Assembly: GCA_039589195.1 (NCBI GenBank)
Contig: JBDHHV010000037.1
Location: 1 to 33,778 of the forward strand
DNA length: 33,778 nucleotides
Direction of reading: 5' to 3'
Source: JBDHAC01 sp039589195
Lineage (GTDB): Bacteria > Gemmatimonadota > Gemmatimonadetes > Palauibacterales > Palauibacteraceae
Part shown: piece after piece, positions 16,471 through 23,850 of the stretch
Layout: each line of letters begins with the position of its first letter
Numbering within the stretch: the stretch's first letter is position 1
Program-made: the position numbers and the translations under genes
Notes under the pieces: model-generated
Databases searched by the model: none
What the model was told of the DNA's origin: nothing
Seen by the model: the letters and a program-made list of their open reading frames with translations, nothing else

Positions 16471-17526
16471 ATGCGTGCACTGACACGGGCTACTCTGGCC
16501 TGCGCGGGAGCTTTTGCGGCCTGCGGTGATGACGACAGCCGCATGACCACGCTCGCGGCCGAGACGAGCAGCCCGACCGCGAGCCTCACCGAAGTCGTCG
16601 ACGTGTTGGGCGAGATCCACGTGGAGGAGAACGACCGCGTGATCAACGTGGCCCCGATCTCGTTCGATGACACCGACGGCGGGTTCCTGATCGCGGATCT
16701 CAAGGAGAGCCAGGTGCGGCTGTACCGGCGTGATGGCCACCTGCGGGCCGTGGCCGGGGGTCCGGGTGACGGGCCGGGCGAATTCCGTTCCCCGGTCGTG
16801 GTGCACCGCTTGCCGGACGGGCGGTTGGTGACGGGCGATTTCGTGGACGCGCGGCTGACCGTGTTCTCGGCGGCTGCGGACTCCGTCCTCGACACCCAGA
16901 ATCCACCGTTGTTTCCGCTTTACAATGCCCTGCCCTTGAGCTCGGAACGGCTGCTGTTGGCTGGACGACAGCCGGGCGCTCTCTCCTCCCCGCTGCTCCA
17001 CGTTTGGAACCTCTCCAGCGAGGAGATCGAAGCGAGCTTCTTGTCGGTCCCGGTGCCGCCCGAGCTCGCCGCCACCGCGCTGTCGCTCGGCTTCGTGGGC
17101 CTCGACACTCGGGCTGACACGCTCTACGCGACCTTTTCCCTGTCGGATACGCTGTACGCCTTCGGCCTGGGCGAGTCGCCACCCCGGCCGCTCGGGAAGG
17201 TCCCCATACCGATTCGGGGTTTTCGCGTCTTCGCCCCGGAACAGGACGTTCGAGGCTCGGTGGAGGCGCGACAGCGATGGTTGTCGCGGCTCACGCCCAT
17301 TCAGGCCGTCCATGCGATGCCGCATTCTTTCCTGGTCTTGTTCGGCGAGGCCCAGGGACCCGAGAACCTGTGGCATTGGATTCATTTCGCCCGCAATGGG
17401 GCACCCCTGTTCGAGCTGCGCGACGGAGGTCAGGTCCTGACCACGCGCGGCGACACGATCTTCTTCATTGACTCTCGAGAGATGGTGCCCAACCGATGGA
17501 AATTCGGCGTTCTAAGACCGCGATAG
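16471..17526 (+). CDS. Six-bladed beta-propeller lipoprotein
   Basis: A 351-residue exported protein. The ATG at 16471 gives a lipoprotein-type leader, MRALTRATLACAGAFAACG, with a lipobox-like FAAC and acylated C18; the open frame runs further upstream but without a plausible leader. The body has repeated blade-like segments (GGFLIADLKESQVRLYRRDG, DGRLVTGDFVDARLTVFS, TLYATFSLSDTLYAFG) and the AVAGGPGDGPGEFRSP loop common in six-bladed propellers of the TolB/NHL-like type. In Bacteroidota such lipoproteins sit beside genes for small exported peptides (NVEALA type). Here it is followed by a thioredoxin-like protein, which it overlaps by 31 bases, and two Cys-rich peptides, so it may handle or sense those peptides. 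The ligand is unknown. Confidence 0.82.
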   Translation: MRALTRATLACAGAFAACGDDDSRMTTLAAETSSPTASLTEVVDVLGEIHVEENDRVINVAPISFDDTDGGFLIADLKESQVRLYRRDGHLRAVAGGPGDGPGEFRSPVVVHRLPDGRLVTGDFVDARLTVFSAAADSVLDTQNPPLFPLYNALPLSSERLLLAGRQPGALSSPLLHVWNLSSEEIEASFLSVPVPPELAATALSLGFVGLDTRADTLYATFSLSDTLYAFGLGESPPRPLGKVPIPIRGFRVFAPEQDVRGSVEARQRWLSRLTPIQAVHAMPHSFLVLFGEAQGPENLWHWIHFARNGAPLFELRDGGQVLTTRGDTIFFIDSREMVPNRWKFGVLRPR

Positions 17527-18017
17527 GGTTCTTGACGATCCTGGGCATGTCCGGGGCTGCGATCGGAGGACTCGGAGCCGGTGGTGAGCTTCGGCCCGGT
17601 GACCCCACCCCGGAAACGTGGCGGGGACACGATCGGGCGTCACCGGTGCTGGCCTGGGTGTTTCGGGGAGAAGACTGTCTGAGCTGCCTCACCCCCGCAT
17701 ACGATCTCCGGCGGTTCCAGGCGAAGTACGGAGACAAGCTCACGCTGTGGACCGTGTCGGTGGAGGACCGAAAGAACATGGCGTTCCCGTTCCTGCGGCA
17801 GGAGCGAATCGAAGCAGTCCATCGATCGCTCGACATGGACTCGTACCACCACGCGTTCGCGCGTACCGAGCTTCCTGCCCTGTACCTGAGCTTTCGCGAC
17901 ACGATTCGAGGTCTCTGGAGACCTCGAAGCAACGGGGGTGGGGGAGTTGCCGGACCGAATCCTACCGTGCGGGACATGGTCGCAGAGTTGATGGCCCGAG
18001 CGGGTTACCGCGACTAG
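17496..18017 (+). CDS. Exported thioredoxin-like protein with a CxxC motif
   Basis: A 173-residue protein with an N-terminal hydrophobic segment (AIGFLTILGMSGAAIGGLGA) likely to be a signal peptide or anchor. The body looks like a thioredoxin fold: strand VLAWVFRG, then EDCLSCLTPAYDLRRF with a CLSC redox motif at the start of a helix, a second strand KLTLWTVSVED, and TELPALYLSF with the cis-Pro loop expected near the active site. This fits a periplasmic thiol oxidoreductase or peroxiredoxin-like protein. It overlaps the propeller gene by 31 bases and precedes two Cys-rich peptide genes, so disulfide formation or reduction in those peptides is a reasonable guess. The C-terminus (SNGGGGVAGPNPTV) includes a Gly-rich loop. 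Confidence 0.72.
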   Translation: MEIRRSKTAIGFLTILGMSGAAIGGLGAGGELRPGDPTPETWRGHDRASPVLAWVFRGEDCLSCLTPAYDLRRFQAKYGDKLTLWTVSVEDRKNMAFPFLRQERIEAVHRSLDMDSYHHAFARTELPALYLSFRDTIRGLWRPRSNGGGGVAGPNPTVRDMVAELMARAGYRD

Positions 18018-18075
18018 ACACCTGCTTTCTACATAGAGACCGCTCGTACGACTTCTTTCATTGAAGGGAGGAGAG

Positions 18076-18282
18076 ATGCATCGATTCAGGAGATTCATGC
18101 TGTGCGTTGCCATGGCCGCGACCCCACTGGGCATGAGCCCCGCGTTTGATGGGGGAGCGAGCTCGCTGCAGGCCGGCGGCACCGAGTTCCTCTACATGAG
18201 AATCTGGGGATTCGAGTTCTGCTGGAGCGACTGCGCCGAGGGGGCAGTCTGCTGCAGGCTCGTCTACCTCGTCGAAGAGTAG
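18076..18282 (+). CDS. Small exported Cys-rich peptide 1
   Basis: A 68-residue precursor. GGGAGGAG just before the ATG at 18076 is a strong ribosome site, favouring this start over the upstream in-frame TTG. The N-terminus MHRFRRFMLCVAMAATPLG is a signal-peptide-like leader. After LQAGGT comes a short mature region with the cysteine pattern C-x3-C-x5-CC (FCWSDCAEGAVCCRLVYL). The next gene encodes a similar peptide, sharing the leader type, the GGT after the leader and the cysteine layout. Four cysteines in about 35 residues suggest two disulfide bonds or metal binding. No family is recognised; it may be a secreted signal, toxin or structural peptide. Confidence 0.75.
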   Translation: MHRFRRFMLCVAMAATPLGMSPAFDGGASSLQAGGTEFLYMRIWGFEFCWSDCAEGAVCCRLVYLVEE

Positions 18283-18338
18283 CTCGGAGGCCGCTCGCCC
18301 GCGGCATCCACCAACATCTCGGACAAGAGGAGAAGAAC

Positions 18339-18557
18339 ATGAAGAGGTATTTGCGCTTGGCAGTGGCCCTGCTGGTGCTCGCACCCGGTCTGGCGCCGAC
18401 CCTGGGGCCGGCGGGTGAGGCTGGCCAGGGTCTTCTCCACGCACAGGGGGGAACGCTCCTGCGCTACTACTGGAGCCCCTGGGGCGGGATGTGCCTGGGC
18501 CCATGCCCGGACACGCGACCCATCCTGTGTTGTAGGGTCGAGGTCCAGGTTACGTAG
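18339..18557 (+). CDS. Small exported Cys-rich peptide 2
   Basis: A 72-residue precursor and probable paralogue of the preceding peptide. AGGAG lies seven bases before the ATG. The leader (MKRYLRLAVALLVLAPGLAP) is hydrophobic after a basic start. A likely cleavage point is before QGGT in LHAQGGTLLR, which aligns with QAGGTEFLY in peptide 1. The mature part carries C-x3-C-x7-CC (MCLGPCPDTRPILCCRVEV) with conserved aromatic residues before it (YYWSPWGG). The gene lies 56 bases after peptide 1 and is the last of the propeller, thioredoxin and peptide series. Confidence 0.75.
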   Translation: MKRYLRLAVALLVLAPGLAPTLGPAGEAGQGLLHAQGGTLLRYYWSPWGGMCLGPCPDTRPILCCRVEVQVT

Positions 18558-18574
18558 CCTACCTCGGCGTGGGA

Positions 18575-18594
18575 CGGTGACGGCCACCGGTTTT
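18575..18594 (+). terminator. Possible terminator after the peptide cassette
   Basis: CGGTG (18575-18579) pairs with CACCG (18585-18589) over a 5-base loop and is followed by GTTTT. The stem is short, so this is tentative. A palindrome CGGGTACCCG follows directly. The position, between the peptide genes and the convergent deacylase gene, suits a terminator. Confidence 0.35.
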
Positions 18595-18682
18595 CGGGTA
18601 CCCGGCCTCACCGGACCACCGCCGAGCCGTCTCGCGCCCCACGGCGCTCGCAACGGGACCGCTGGAGTTGTTCAGCGACCTG

Positions 18683-19165
18683 CTACGCCGTGAGGGAGAG
18701 CTCTCGCGTCGAAACGTGGAAGACCTGCGGTCTCACGAGGCGTTCGAAATCCGCGTACCCCAGTTGCACCAGCTCGGTGTGCGTCCCCGCATTGAACGCG
18801 ATCCGCTCATCTTCTGTCAGCCTCTCGTCCGCGAACACCTCCATGCCCCACAGGTTGCCGAAGGGCGGCATGGCGCCCGGCTCGCAAGTCGGGAACAGAT
18901 CCTTGAATTCGCTCTCCGACGCGAGCTCGACGGCCCCCGCTCCCGTCGCTTCCTTGAGCCGGTCGAGGCTCACGAAATCGGTGGCCGGGAGGACGACCAT
19001 TGCCATCTTCCCGTCGATCTTGACCATGACCGACTTCGCGAGCTCCTTGCCGGGGATGTGTGCCGAGGCGGCAATCTCCTGGGCGGTGAACGCCTGGGAG
19101 TGAGAGATGGTCACGTACTTGACGCCCTCGCTCTCCAGGAAGTTCTTGAGCTTCTCGATCGGCAT
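18683..19165 (-). CDS. YbaK/EbsC-family protein (aminoacyl-tRNA deacylase-like)
   Basis: A 160-residue cytoplasmic protein. The family landmarks are HSQAFTAQEIAASAHIPGKELAKSV with the invariant lysine region, VMVKIDGKMAMVVLPA, LKEATGAGAVELASESE and EPGAMPPFGNLWGM, which forms the active-site loop. YbaK/EbsC/ProX proteins remove wrongly attached amino acids from tRNA; this shorter subfamily is often annotated only as a YbaK-domain deacylase, and its exact substrate cannot be read here. The start is ATG at 19165, preceded on the minus strand by GAGGAGGTGAAC; the frame is open to 19435, but that extension has no family similarity. It is a stand-alone gene. Confidence 0.88.
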   Translation of the reverse strand: MPIEKLKNFLESEGVKYVTISHSQAFTAQEIAASAHIPGKELAKSVMVKIDGKMAMVVLPATDFVSLDRLKEATGAGAVELASESEFKDLFPTCEPGAMPPFGNLWGMEVFADERLTEDERIAFNAGTHTELVQLGYADFERLVRPQVFHVSTRELSLTA

Positions 19166-19544
19166 GTTCACCTCCTCTCGCTGAGAATCACACACGTCAC
19201 GCCACATGCCAGCGCGGTAGCCATTCGCGACTCGCGTGTGCCTCGCGTGCAGTCCCGTGCAACAATATACATCATACGATCTTGACCGACCGACCCTGGT
19301 TGCGAGGGCCGCTCCCCCAACCAGCGAGCCGCCCGCAGACCGGGCGGCACCGCGCAGGACATGCGGGTTTCGCGGGTCAAACTGTCCCATGGGCGACCCC
19401 GGCCGAGGGGGGCGATCCTGGACGGGGAGGCTCACTGCGTCCGGCCTCCCCCGGCATCGGGGGGTACCAGGAGTCGTCGCGTCCTCGCGGCTCGGAAGCT
19501 GCCGCGCTTCTCCGCATGCACCGATACCGAACCGGAGGTGAGTC
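19166..19544. other. Divergent intergenic region
   Basis: This 379-base gap lies between the YbaK-family gene (minus) and a small coiled-coil gene (plus). It includes the strong GAGGAGGTGA ribosome site of the former and GGAGGTGA before the latter. An AT-rich patch at 19262-19279 contains TATATT on the minus strand, a possible -10 for the YbaK gene without a clear -35. No coding frame looks real. Confidence 0.5.
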
Positions 19545-19730
19545 GTGAATCCCGAACAGGCGGAGGGAGTCCTCTCGTGGCTCGAGCAGATCCATGGACT
19601 GTTGGAGAAGATCGAGAGCCGGCTCGAGGAGTTGCAGAGGCAAATGGACCTTCAACGCGAGACGCTGGACAACGTGTTGGTGAACTCGATGGAGATCGCC
19701 GATCGAGTAGGGGGCGAGCACTCGGCCTAA
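19545..19730 (+). CDS. Small coiled-coil protein
   Basis: A 61-residue protein of unknown function starting at GTG, with GGAGGTGA a few bases upstream. It is almost entirely helical with heptad-like leucines (VLSWLEQIHGLLEKIESRLE, then ELQRQMDLQRETLDNVLV) and no cysteine, signal peptide or membrane segment. It probably forms a dimeric or oligomeric coiled coil. It converges on the hemerythrin gene. The strong ribosome site and amphipathic periodicity are the reasons to accept it. Confidence 0.65.
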   Translation: MNPEQAEGVLSWLEQIHGLLEKIESRLEELQRQMDLQRETLDNVLVNSMEIADRVGGEHSA

Positions 19731-19787
19731 GAGGGTGCTGAGAAACCGTGGTGCGTCGCGCGCAGGGGTCTCGCGCGATTCCGTCGA

Positions 19788-20357
19788 TTAGGCGCTCAGG
19801 TACCTCTCGACGAGTCTTCCCGCCAGCGCCTCCAGTTCCTCTCGGGTGTGACCATCGAGGTGTCCGAGACACGTCGTCCCGTAGGCCTCGCACAGCTGAG
19901 CGCAGGCGGGACCAACGATCATCAGGTCGGCCATGTCGAAAAGGATGCCATCCTCCTTCAGGATGTGGCCCCGGATCAACTCCACATAATCTCGCGCGGC
20001 CCCCAGGAGACGGACCCGTGCCTCCTCCGCGTCGGCGAGCGCGGCCTCGACCGACTCGGCCATGCGCGCAACGAGTGAACGACCGATTCGGTGCTCCTCG
20101 AGCATGACGGCGATCGGCCCTCCTTGCACGGGCATCCCGTGCGCCTCGAGCTCCGGGAACAGCAGGCCCTCCTCCTTGCCATGATGACACGCGTCTGTGA
20201 ACTGCCGGAAGAAGGTGATGCAGTCCGAGACGCCCTCCAGATCGAGCTCGTCGGAGGTCGAGCCGCGACTCATGATCTCCTCAAGCACATCGACGACTTT
20301 CAGGATGAGACGGTGCTCCTCGCGCAGCTCCGCCGTCGGCGTGTCCGTTCCCTGCAT
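19788..20357 (-). CDS. Hemerythrin-domain protein
   Basis: A 189-residue soluble, four-helix protein with the diiron ligand pattern of hemerythrins: EEHRLIL near the start, HHGKEEGLLFPELE (HxxxE) in helix two, LEEHRIGRS in helix three and HILKEDGILF (HxxxxD-like) in helix four. It likely binds oxygen, nitric oxide or iron through a carboxylate-bridged diiron centre. Extra cysteine and histidine residues in the C-terminal part (PACAQLCEAYGTTCLGHLDGH) are a feature of this subgroup. The ATG at 20357 begins directly before the usual helical start. It stands alone on the minus strand. Confidence 0.88.
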   Translation of the reverse strand: MQGTDTPTAELREEHRLILKVVDVLEEIMSRGSTSDELDLEGVSDCITFFRQFTDACHHGKEEGLLFPELEAHGMPVQGGPIAVMLEEHRIGRSLVARMAESVEAALADAEEARVRLLGAARDYVELIRGHILKEDGILFDMADLMIVGPACAQLCEAYGTTCLGHLDGHTREELEALAGRLVERYLSA

Positions 20358-20746
20358 GTCCCTAGCCTCCGTCGATCGGGATCCCGGTGCCGGTCGCGTT
20401 TTCAGACCGCTGCAAAAACATCAGCGCCAAGCGGTCCGACCGAGATGATTCAATGTGGGGCGGGTCGGAGACTCTGACCATGTCACCGGTGAGGGCGCCA
20501 CCGAGCCCGCGGCCGAGCGCGTCACCGATCCCGAGCTCGTGACGACGATGTGCCCCCCGGCATGCCCGCCACTACGCCAGTGTGTAGGAGTGATCCCCAC
20601 AGCGCCCGGGGGCAATTCCTTGCAGACGTCCCGCCATCATCCCTCTAGATTGCCGAGGGTCCTGAGGGACCCGAAGGTCCTGATCGGACTACGGTCCCGA
20701 GCGTAGTGACAGGTCGCTGAAAAGTCCTCGCCTACCGGAACGAGCC
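20358..20746. other. Divergent intergenic region
   Basis: This 389-base gap separates the hemerythrin gene (minus) from the CocE-type hydrolase (plus). It contains a short hairpin, GGGTCC-TGAG-GGACCC at 20657-20672, about 75 bases before the hydrolase start. No promoter pair or coding frame is convincing. Confidence 0.5.
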
Positions 20747-22615
20747 ATGAACAAGAAGAGCATTGCCCTGGCCGCGTTCTTGTCCGCCAGCATCGCGGCG
20801 GTCGCACTCCCCTCCCCGGCGGCGGCACAGGAGGAATCCCCGCTCTCACTCCCGGACCAATACACCAAGCACGAATACCGCATCGCGATGCGAGATGGGG
20901 TGGAGCTGTTCACGGCACTCTACGTTCCCAAGGACTCGTCTCGGCTATGGCCGTTCATGCTCAAGCGGACTCCGTATAGCTGCGGCCCGTACGGCCCGCG
21001 CTTCCCAAACCAGATCGGCCCTTCCCGGGTGATGGAGCGCGAGGGCTATATCTTCGCCTGCCAGGACGTGCGGGGGCGGTACATGTCCGAAGGCTCGTAC
21101 GACAACATGCGGCCGCACGTGCCCGGCGATGCGGAGATCGACGAGAGCTCGGACACCTACGACACGATCGAATGGCTGCTCGACAACGTGCCCGGGAACA
21201 ACGGCAAGGTCGGAATGTGGGGGATCTCCTATCCCGGGTTCTACGTGGCCGCCGGGCTGCCCGAGGCGCACCCCGCGTTGGTGGCCTCCTCGCCGCAGGC
21301 CCCGATCTCCGATTTCTTCTTCGATGACTTTCACCACCACGGGGCGTATCTCCTGAGCTACTGGCTGATCACGCCCGTGTTCGGGTATCAGAAGACGGAG
21401 CCGACGCCGTCCCACTGGTTCCGGATTCAGCGACCGCCTACGTCGGACGGGTACCAGTTCTACAAGGACATGGGTCGGCTCTCCGATTCCTACGGAGAGG
21501 ACAATTTCTTCTGGCGTCAAATCGTCGAGCACCCCAACTACGACGAGTTCTGGCAAGCCCGTAACATCCTCCCCCACCTAGCCGAGGTGGACCACGCCGT
21601 GATGACCGTGGGTGGGTGGTTCGACGCCGAGGACCTGTACGGACCGCTCAACATCTACCGAACGTTGGAGCGCGAGAACCCGGGCACGTTCAACATCCTC
21701 GTCATGGGACCCTGGAGCCACGGAGGCTGGGCTCGGTCCCGGTCGCCACACCTGGTGGGCAACATCTACTTCGGGGAGGACATCTCCGAATGGTATCAGC
21801 GAGATGTGGAGGCGCCCTTCTTCCGGCACTTCCTCAAAGGCCAGGGTGAGCCACCGTCCTTCGAGGCGCTGACGTTCGATACGGGTCGGAAGGAGTGGCG
21901 GACGTTCCAAGCCTGGCCGCCGGCCGCCGCCGAGACGCAGCGCCTGTATCTGCATGGAGGCGAACGGCTGTCCGACGCGCCACCCATGCCGTCCGAGCCC
22001 CTGTTCACGGAGTACCTGAGCGACCCCAACGAGCCGGTGCCGTACACCGAGGAGATGCGGGTCGTCATCACGCCCCGCCTCTACATGACCGAGGACCAGC
22101 GGTTCGCGAGCCGTAGGCCCGACGTGATCGAGTTCGAGACGCCGATCCTGGAGGAGGACATCACGCTCGCGGGCGACATCCTGGCTCACCTGCAGGTGTC
22201 CACGACCGGGACCGATGCGGATTGGGTCGTGAAGCTCATCGACGTCTACCCGCAGGACGAGCCGAACGGCGAACACACGCCCGATCACATCGAACTCGGT
22301 GGCTATGAGCAGATGGTGCGGAGCGAGGTCATGCGTGGGCGTTTCCGCAACAGTTACGAGCGACCGGAGCCCTTCGTGCCGGGCGAGGTGACGACGGTGC
22401 GGCTACCGTTACAGGATGTGTTCCACACCTTCAGGCGCGGCCACCGCATCATGGTACAGATCCAGAGCACGTGGTTCCCGCTCATCGACCGGAACCCACA
22501 GCGCTGGCTCGATAACATCTTCTACGCGACGGAGGAGGATTACCTGGTTGCGACTCAGCGCGTGTACCATTCACCCGGCCACGCGACTTATCTCGAGGTG
22601 AAAGTACTCAGGTAG
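20747..22615 (+). CDS. CocE/NonD-family hydrolase (X-Pro dipeptidyl-peptidase S15 type), secreted
   Basis: A 622-residue exported serine hydrolase. The signal peptide (MNKKSIALAAFLSASIAAVA, cleavage after AAA before QEE) is clear. The alpha/beta-hydrolase catalytic triad fits S161 in the nucleophile elbow WGISYPGF, D293 in GGWFDAEDLYG and H325 in GPWSHGGW. The C-terminal third is the jelly-roll domain of the family (RPDVIEFETPILEEDITLAG, then FRRGHRIMVQIQSTWFP). Related enzymes hydrolyse acyl esters or alpha-amino-acid esters, or remove X-Pro dipeptides; which one applies here cannot be told. Length matches the family norm of about 600-650. Confidence 0.93.
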   Translation: MNKKSIALAAFLSASIAAVALPSPAAAQEESPLSLPDQYTKHEYRIAMRDGVELFTALYVPKDSSRLWPFMLKRTPYSCGPYGPRFPNQIGPSRVMEREGYIFACQDVRGRYMSEGSYDNMRPHVPGDAEIDESSDTYDTIEWLLDNVPGNNGKVGMWGISYPGFYVAAGLPEAHPALVASSPQAPISDFFFDDFHHHGAYLLSYWLITPVFGYQKTEPTPSHWFRIQRPPTSDGYQFYKDMGRLSDSYGEDNFFWRQIVEHPNYDEFWQARNILPHLAEVDHAVMTVGGWFDAEDLYGPLNIYRTLERENPGTFNILVMGPWSHGGWARSRSPHLVGNIYFGEDISEWYQRDVEAPFFRHFLKGQGEPPSFEALTFDTGRKEWRTFQAWPPAAAETQRLYLHGGERLSDAPPMPSEPLFTEYLSDPNEPVPYTEEMRVVITPRLYMTEDQRFASRRPDVIEFETPILEEDITLAGDILAHLQVSTTGTDADWVVKLIDVYPQDEPNGEHTPDHIELGGYEQMVRSEVMRGRFRNSYERPEPFVPGEVTTVRLPLQDVFHTFRRGHRIMVQIQSTWFPLIDRNPQRWLDNIFYATEEDYLVATQRVYHSPGHATYLEVKVLR

Positions 22616-22635
22616 CCGAGCGCCGCCCCACCACG

Positions 22636-23607
22636 CTACTGGTACCCGGCCAGCTCCAGAGCGAGGAGGAAGAGAAGCCGGGTCACCCGTTCCGTCTTCT
22701 CGTAGTCGAGCCGGTCCGCTTCGTCCAGTGGAGTGTGATAGTCGGTGTGCAATCCGCTCGTGAAGAACAGCGCGGGCACGCCGTTGCGGATGAAGCTCCA
22801 CTGGTCCGACCGGGAGATCAGCGAGAGGTTCGGCCACGGGTCATCGATGACCTCGAGCCCGAGCTCCGCATGATCGTCCGCAATTCGCTCGGCCATCTCG
22901 CCGAGCTCATCTGGCGACCGGAGCGCGACGATAGTGTCCCGCCAATTCCGCCCGATCATATCGAGGTTGACGTTGGCGAACGTGTTCTCGAGCGGGAAAG
23001 TCGGATGATCCACATACCATCGTGACCCTACGAGCCCCAGCTCCTCTGCACTGAATGTGATGAACACGATGGAGCGGAGTGGCAGCACTCCGAAGCGGCC
23101 GAAGGCTTCCGCGAGCTCCAGGATCGCGGCCGTCCCCGAAGCGTTGTCATCGGCTCCGTTGTAGATCGTGTCTCCCTGCACGGGGAACCCCACTCCCAGA
23201 TGGTCCATGTGCGCGGAGAACACGATGTACTCGGATCGGAAGGCAGGATCGGAGCCCTCGATCCACCCGATCGTGTTGGTGGTCTCGGATCCGCCCTGGA
23301 GCGGGAATCGCTGGAAGAACCCGTCTTCTCCCCCGGGACGCAGACCCGCCGACTGGAACACCTCGGCGACGAACGCCGCCGTCATGTCCAAACCCACGCT
23401 GGGCGTCCCCCGTCCCGCCATTGAATCGTGAGCGATCACGCCGACGCGAGCACCCAGATCATTCGCTGTGATGCTGGCCAACGCCTGCCTGATTTCCGGC
23501 GTCAGTTCGGGACCTGTAGGGCCGGACTCACCGCAGGCCGTTATCAGCGCGAACGAACACGTTCCCAGAAGCAGCGCGGGCGTGAATCGTGATATCGCGC
23601 ACCTCAT
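22636..23607 (-). CDS. M28-family zinc aminopeptidase-like lipoprotein
   Basis: A 323-residue lipoprotein. The ATG at 23607 gives the leader MRCAISRFTPALLLGTCSFA followed by LITAC, a lipobox with C25 as the lipidated residue; the open frame goes on to a GTG at 23655, which would bury this leader. The M28 dizinc site is complete: H in SAHMDHLG, D in NGADDNASG, the two glutamates in SAEELGLVG, D in NLDMIGRN and H in LHTDYHTPLDE. It should cut N-terminal residues from peptides in the periplasm or at the outer membrane. It converges on the CocE-type hydrolase gene, another candidate peptide-processing enzyme. Confidence 0.93.
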   Translation of the reverse strand: MRCAISRFTPALLLGTCSFALITACGESGPTGPELTPEIRQALASITANDLGARVGVIAHDSMAGRGTPSVGLDMTAAFVAEVFQSAGLRPGGEDGFFQRFPLQGGSETTNTIGWIEGSDPAFRSEYIVFSAHMDHLGVGFPVQGDTIYNGADDNASGTAAILELAEAFGRFGVLPLRSIVFITFSAEELGLVGSRWYVDHPTFPLENTFANVNLDMIGRNWRDTIVALRSPDELGEMAERIADDHAELGLEVIDDPWPNLSLISRSDQWSFIRNGVPALFFTSGLHTDYHTPLDEADRLDYEKTERVTRLLFLLALELAGYQ

Positions 23608-23850
23608 TGATCCGGCTGATTCAAGTCTCGAACCTCCCTGGCCACTGGAGTCCACCTCGCTCGATCGGACTGTGCTGACACTCGGCCTCCTACACCCCCG
23701 ATGGGCAGCAAGAGCCCTTCCTCATCATACCGGACTCGACCCGGACTGCTACCCGCCGGTGCGGAGAGGTTGAGCGCGGGCCGGGTTTTCGGTAGCCTTA
23801 GGCGTAGTGGGGCGGTGAGCGTAGTTGGTGAACGACGAGGGGTGGGGACG

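Noticed and set aside
19264..19269. TATATT as a -10 element for the YbaK-family gene
   Set aside because: No -35 element is found 16-18 bases upstream, so it is mentioned only as part of the intergenic description.
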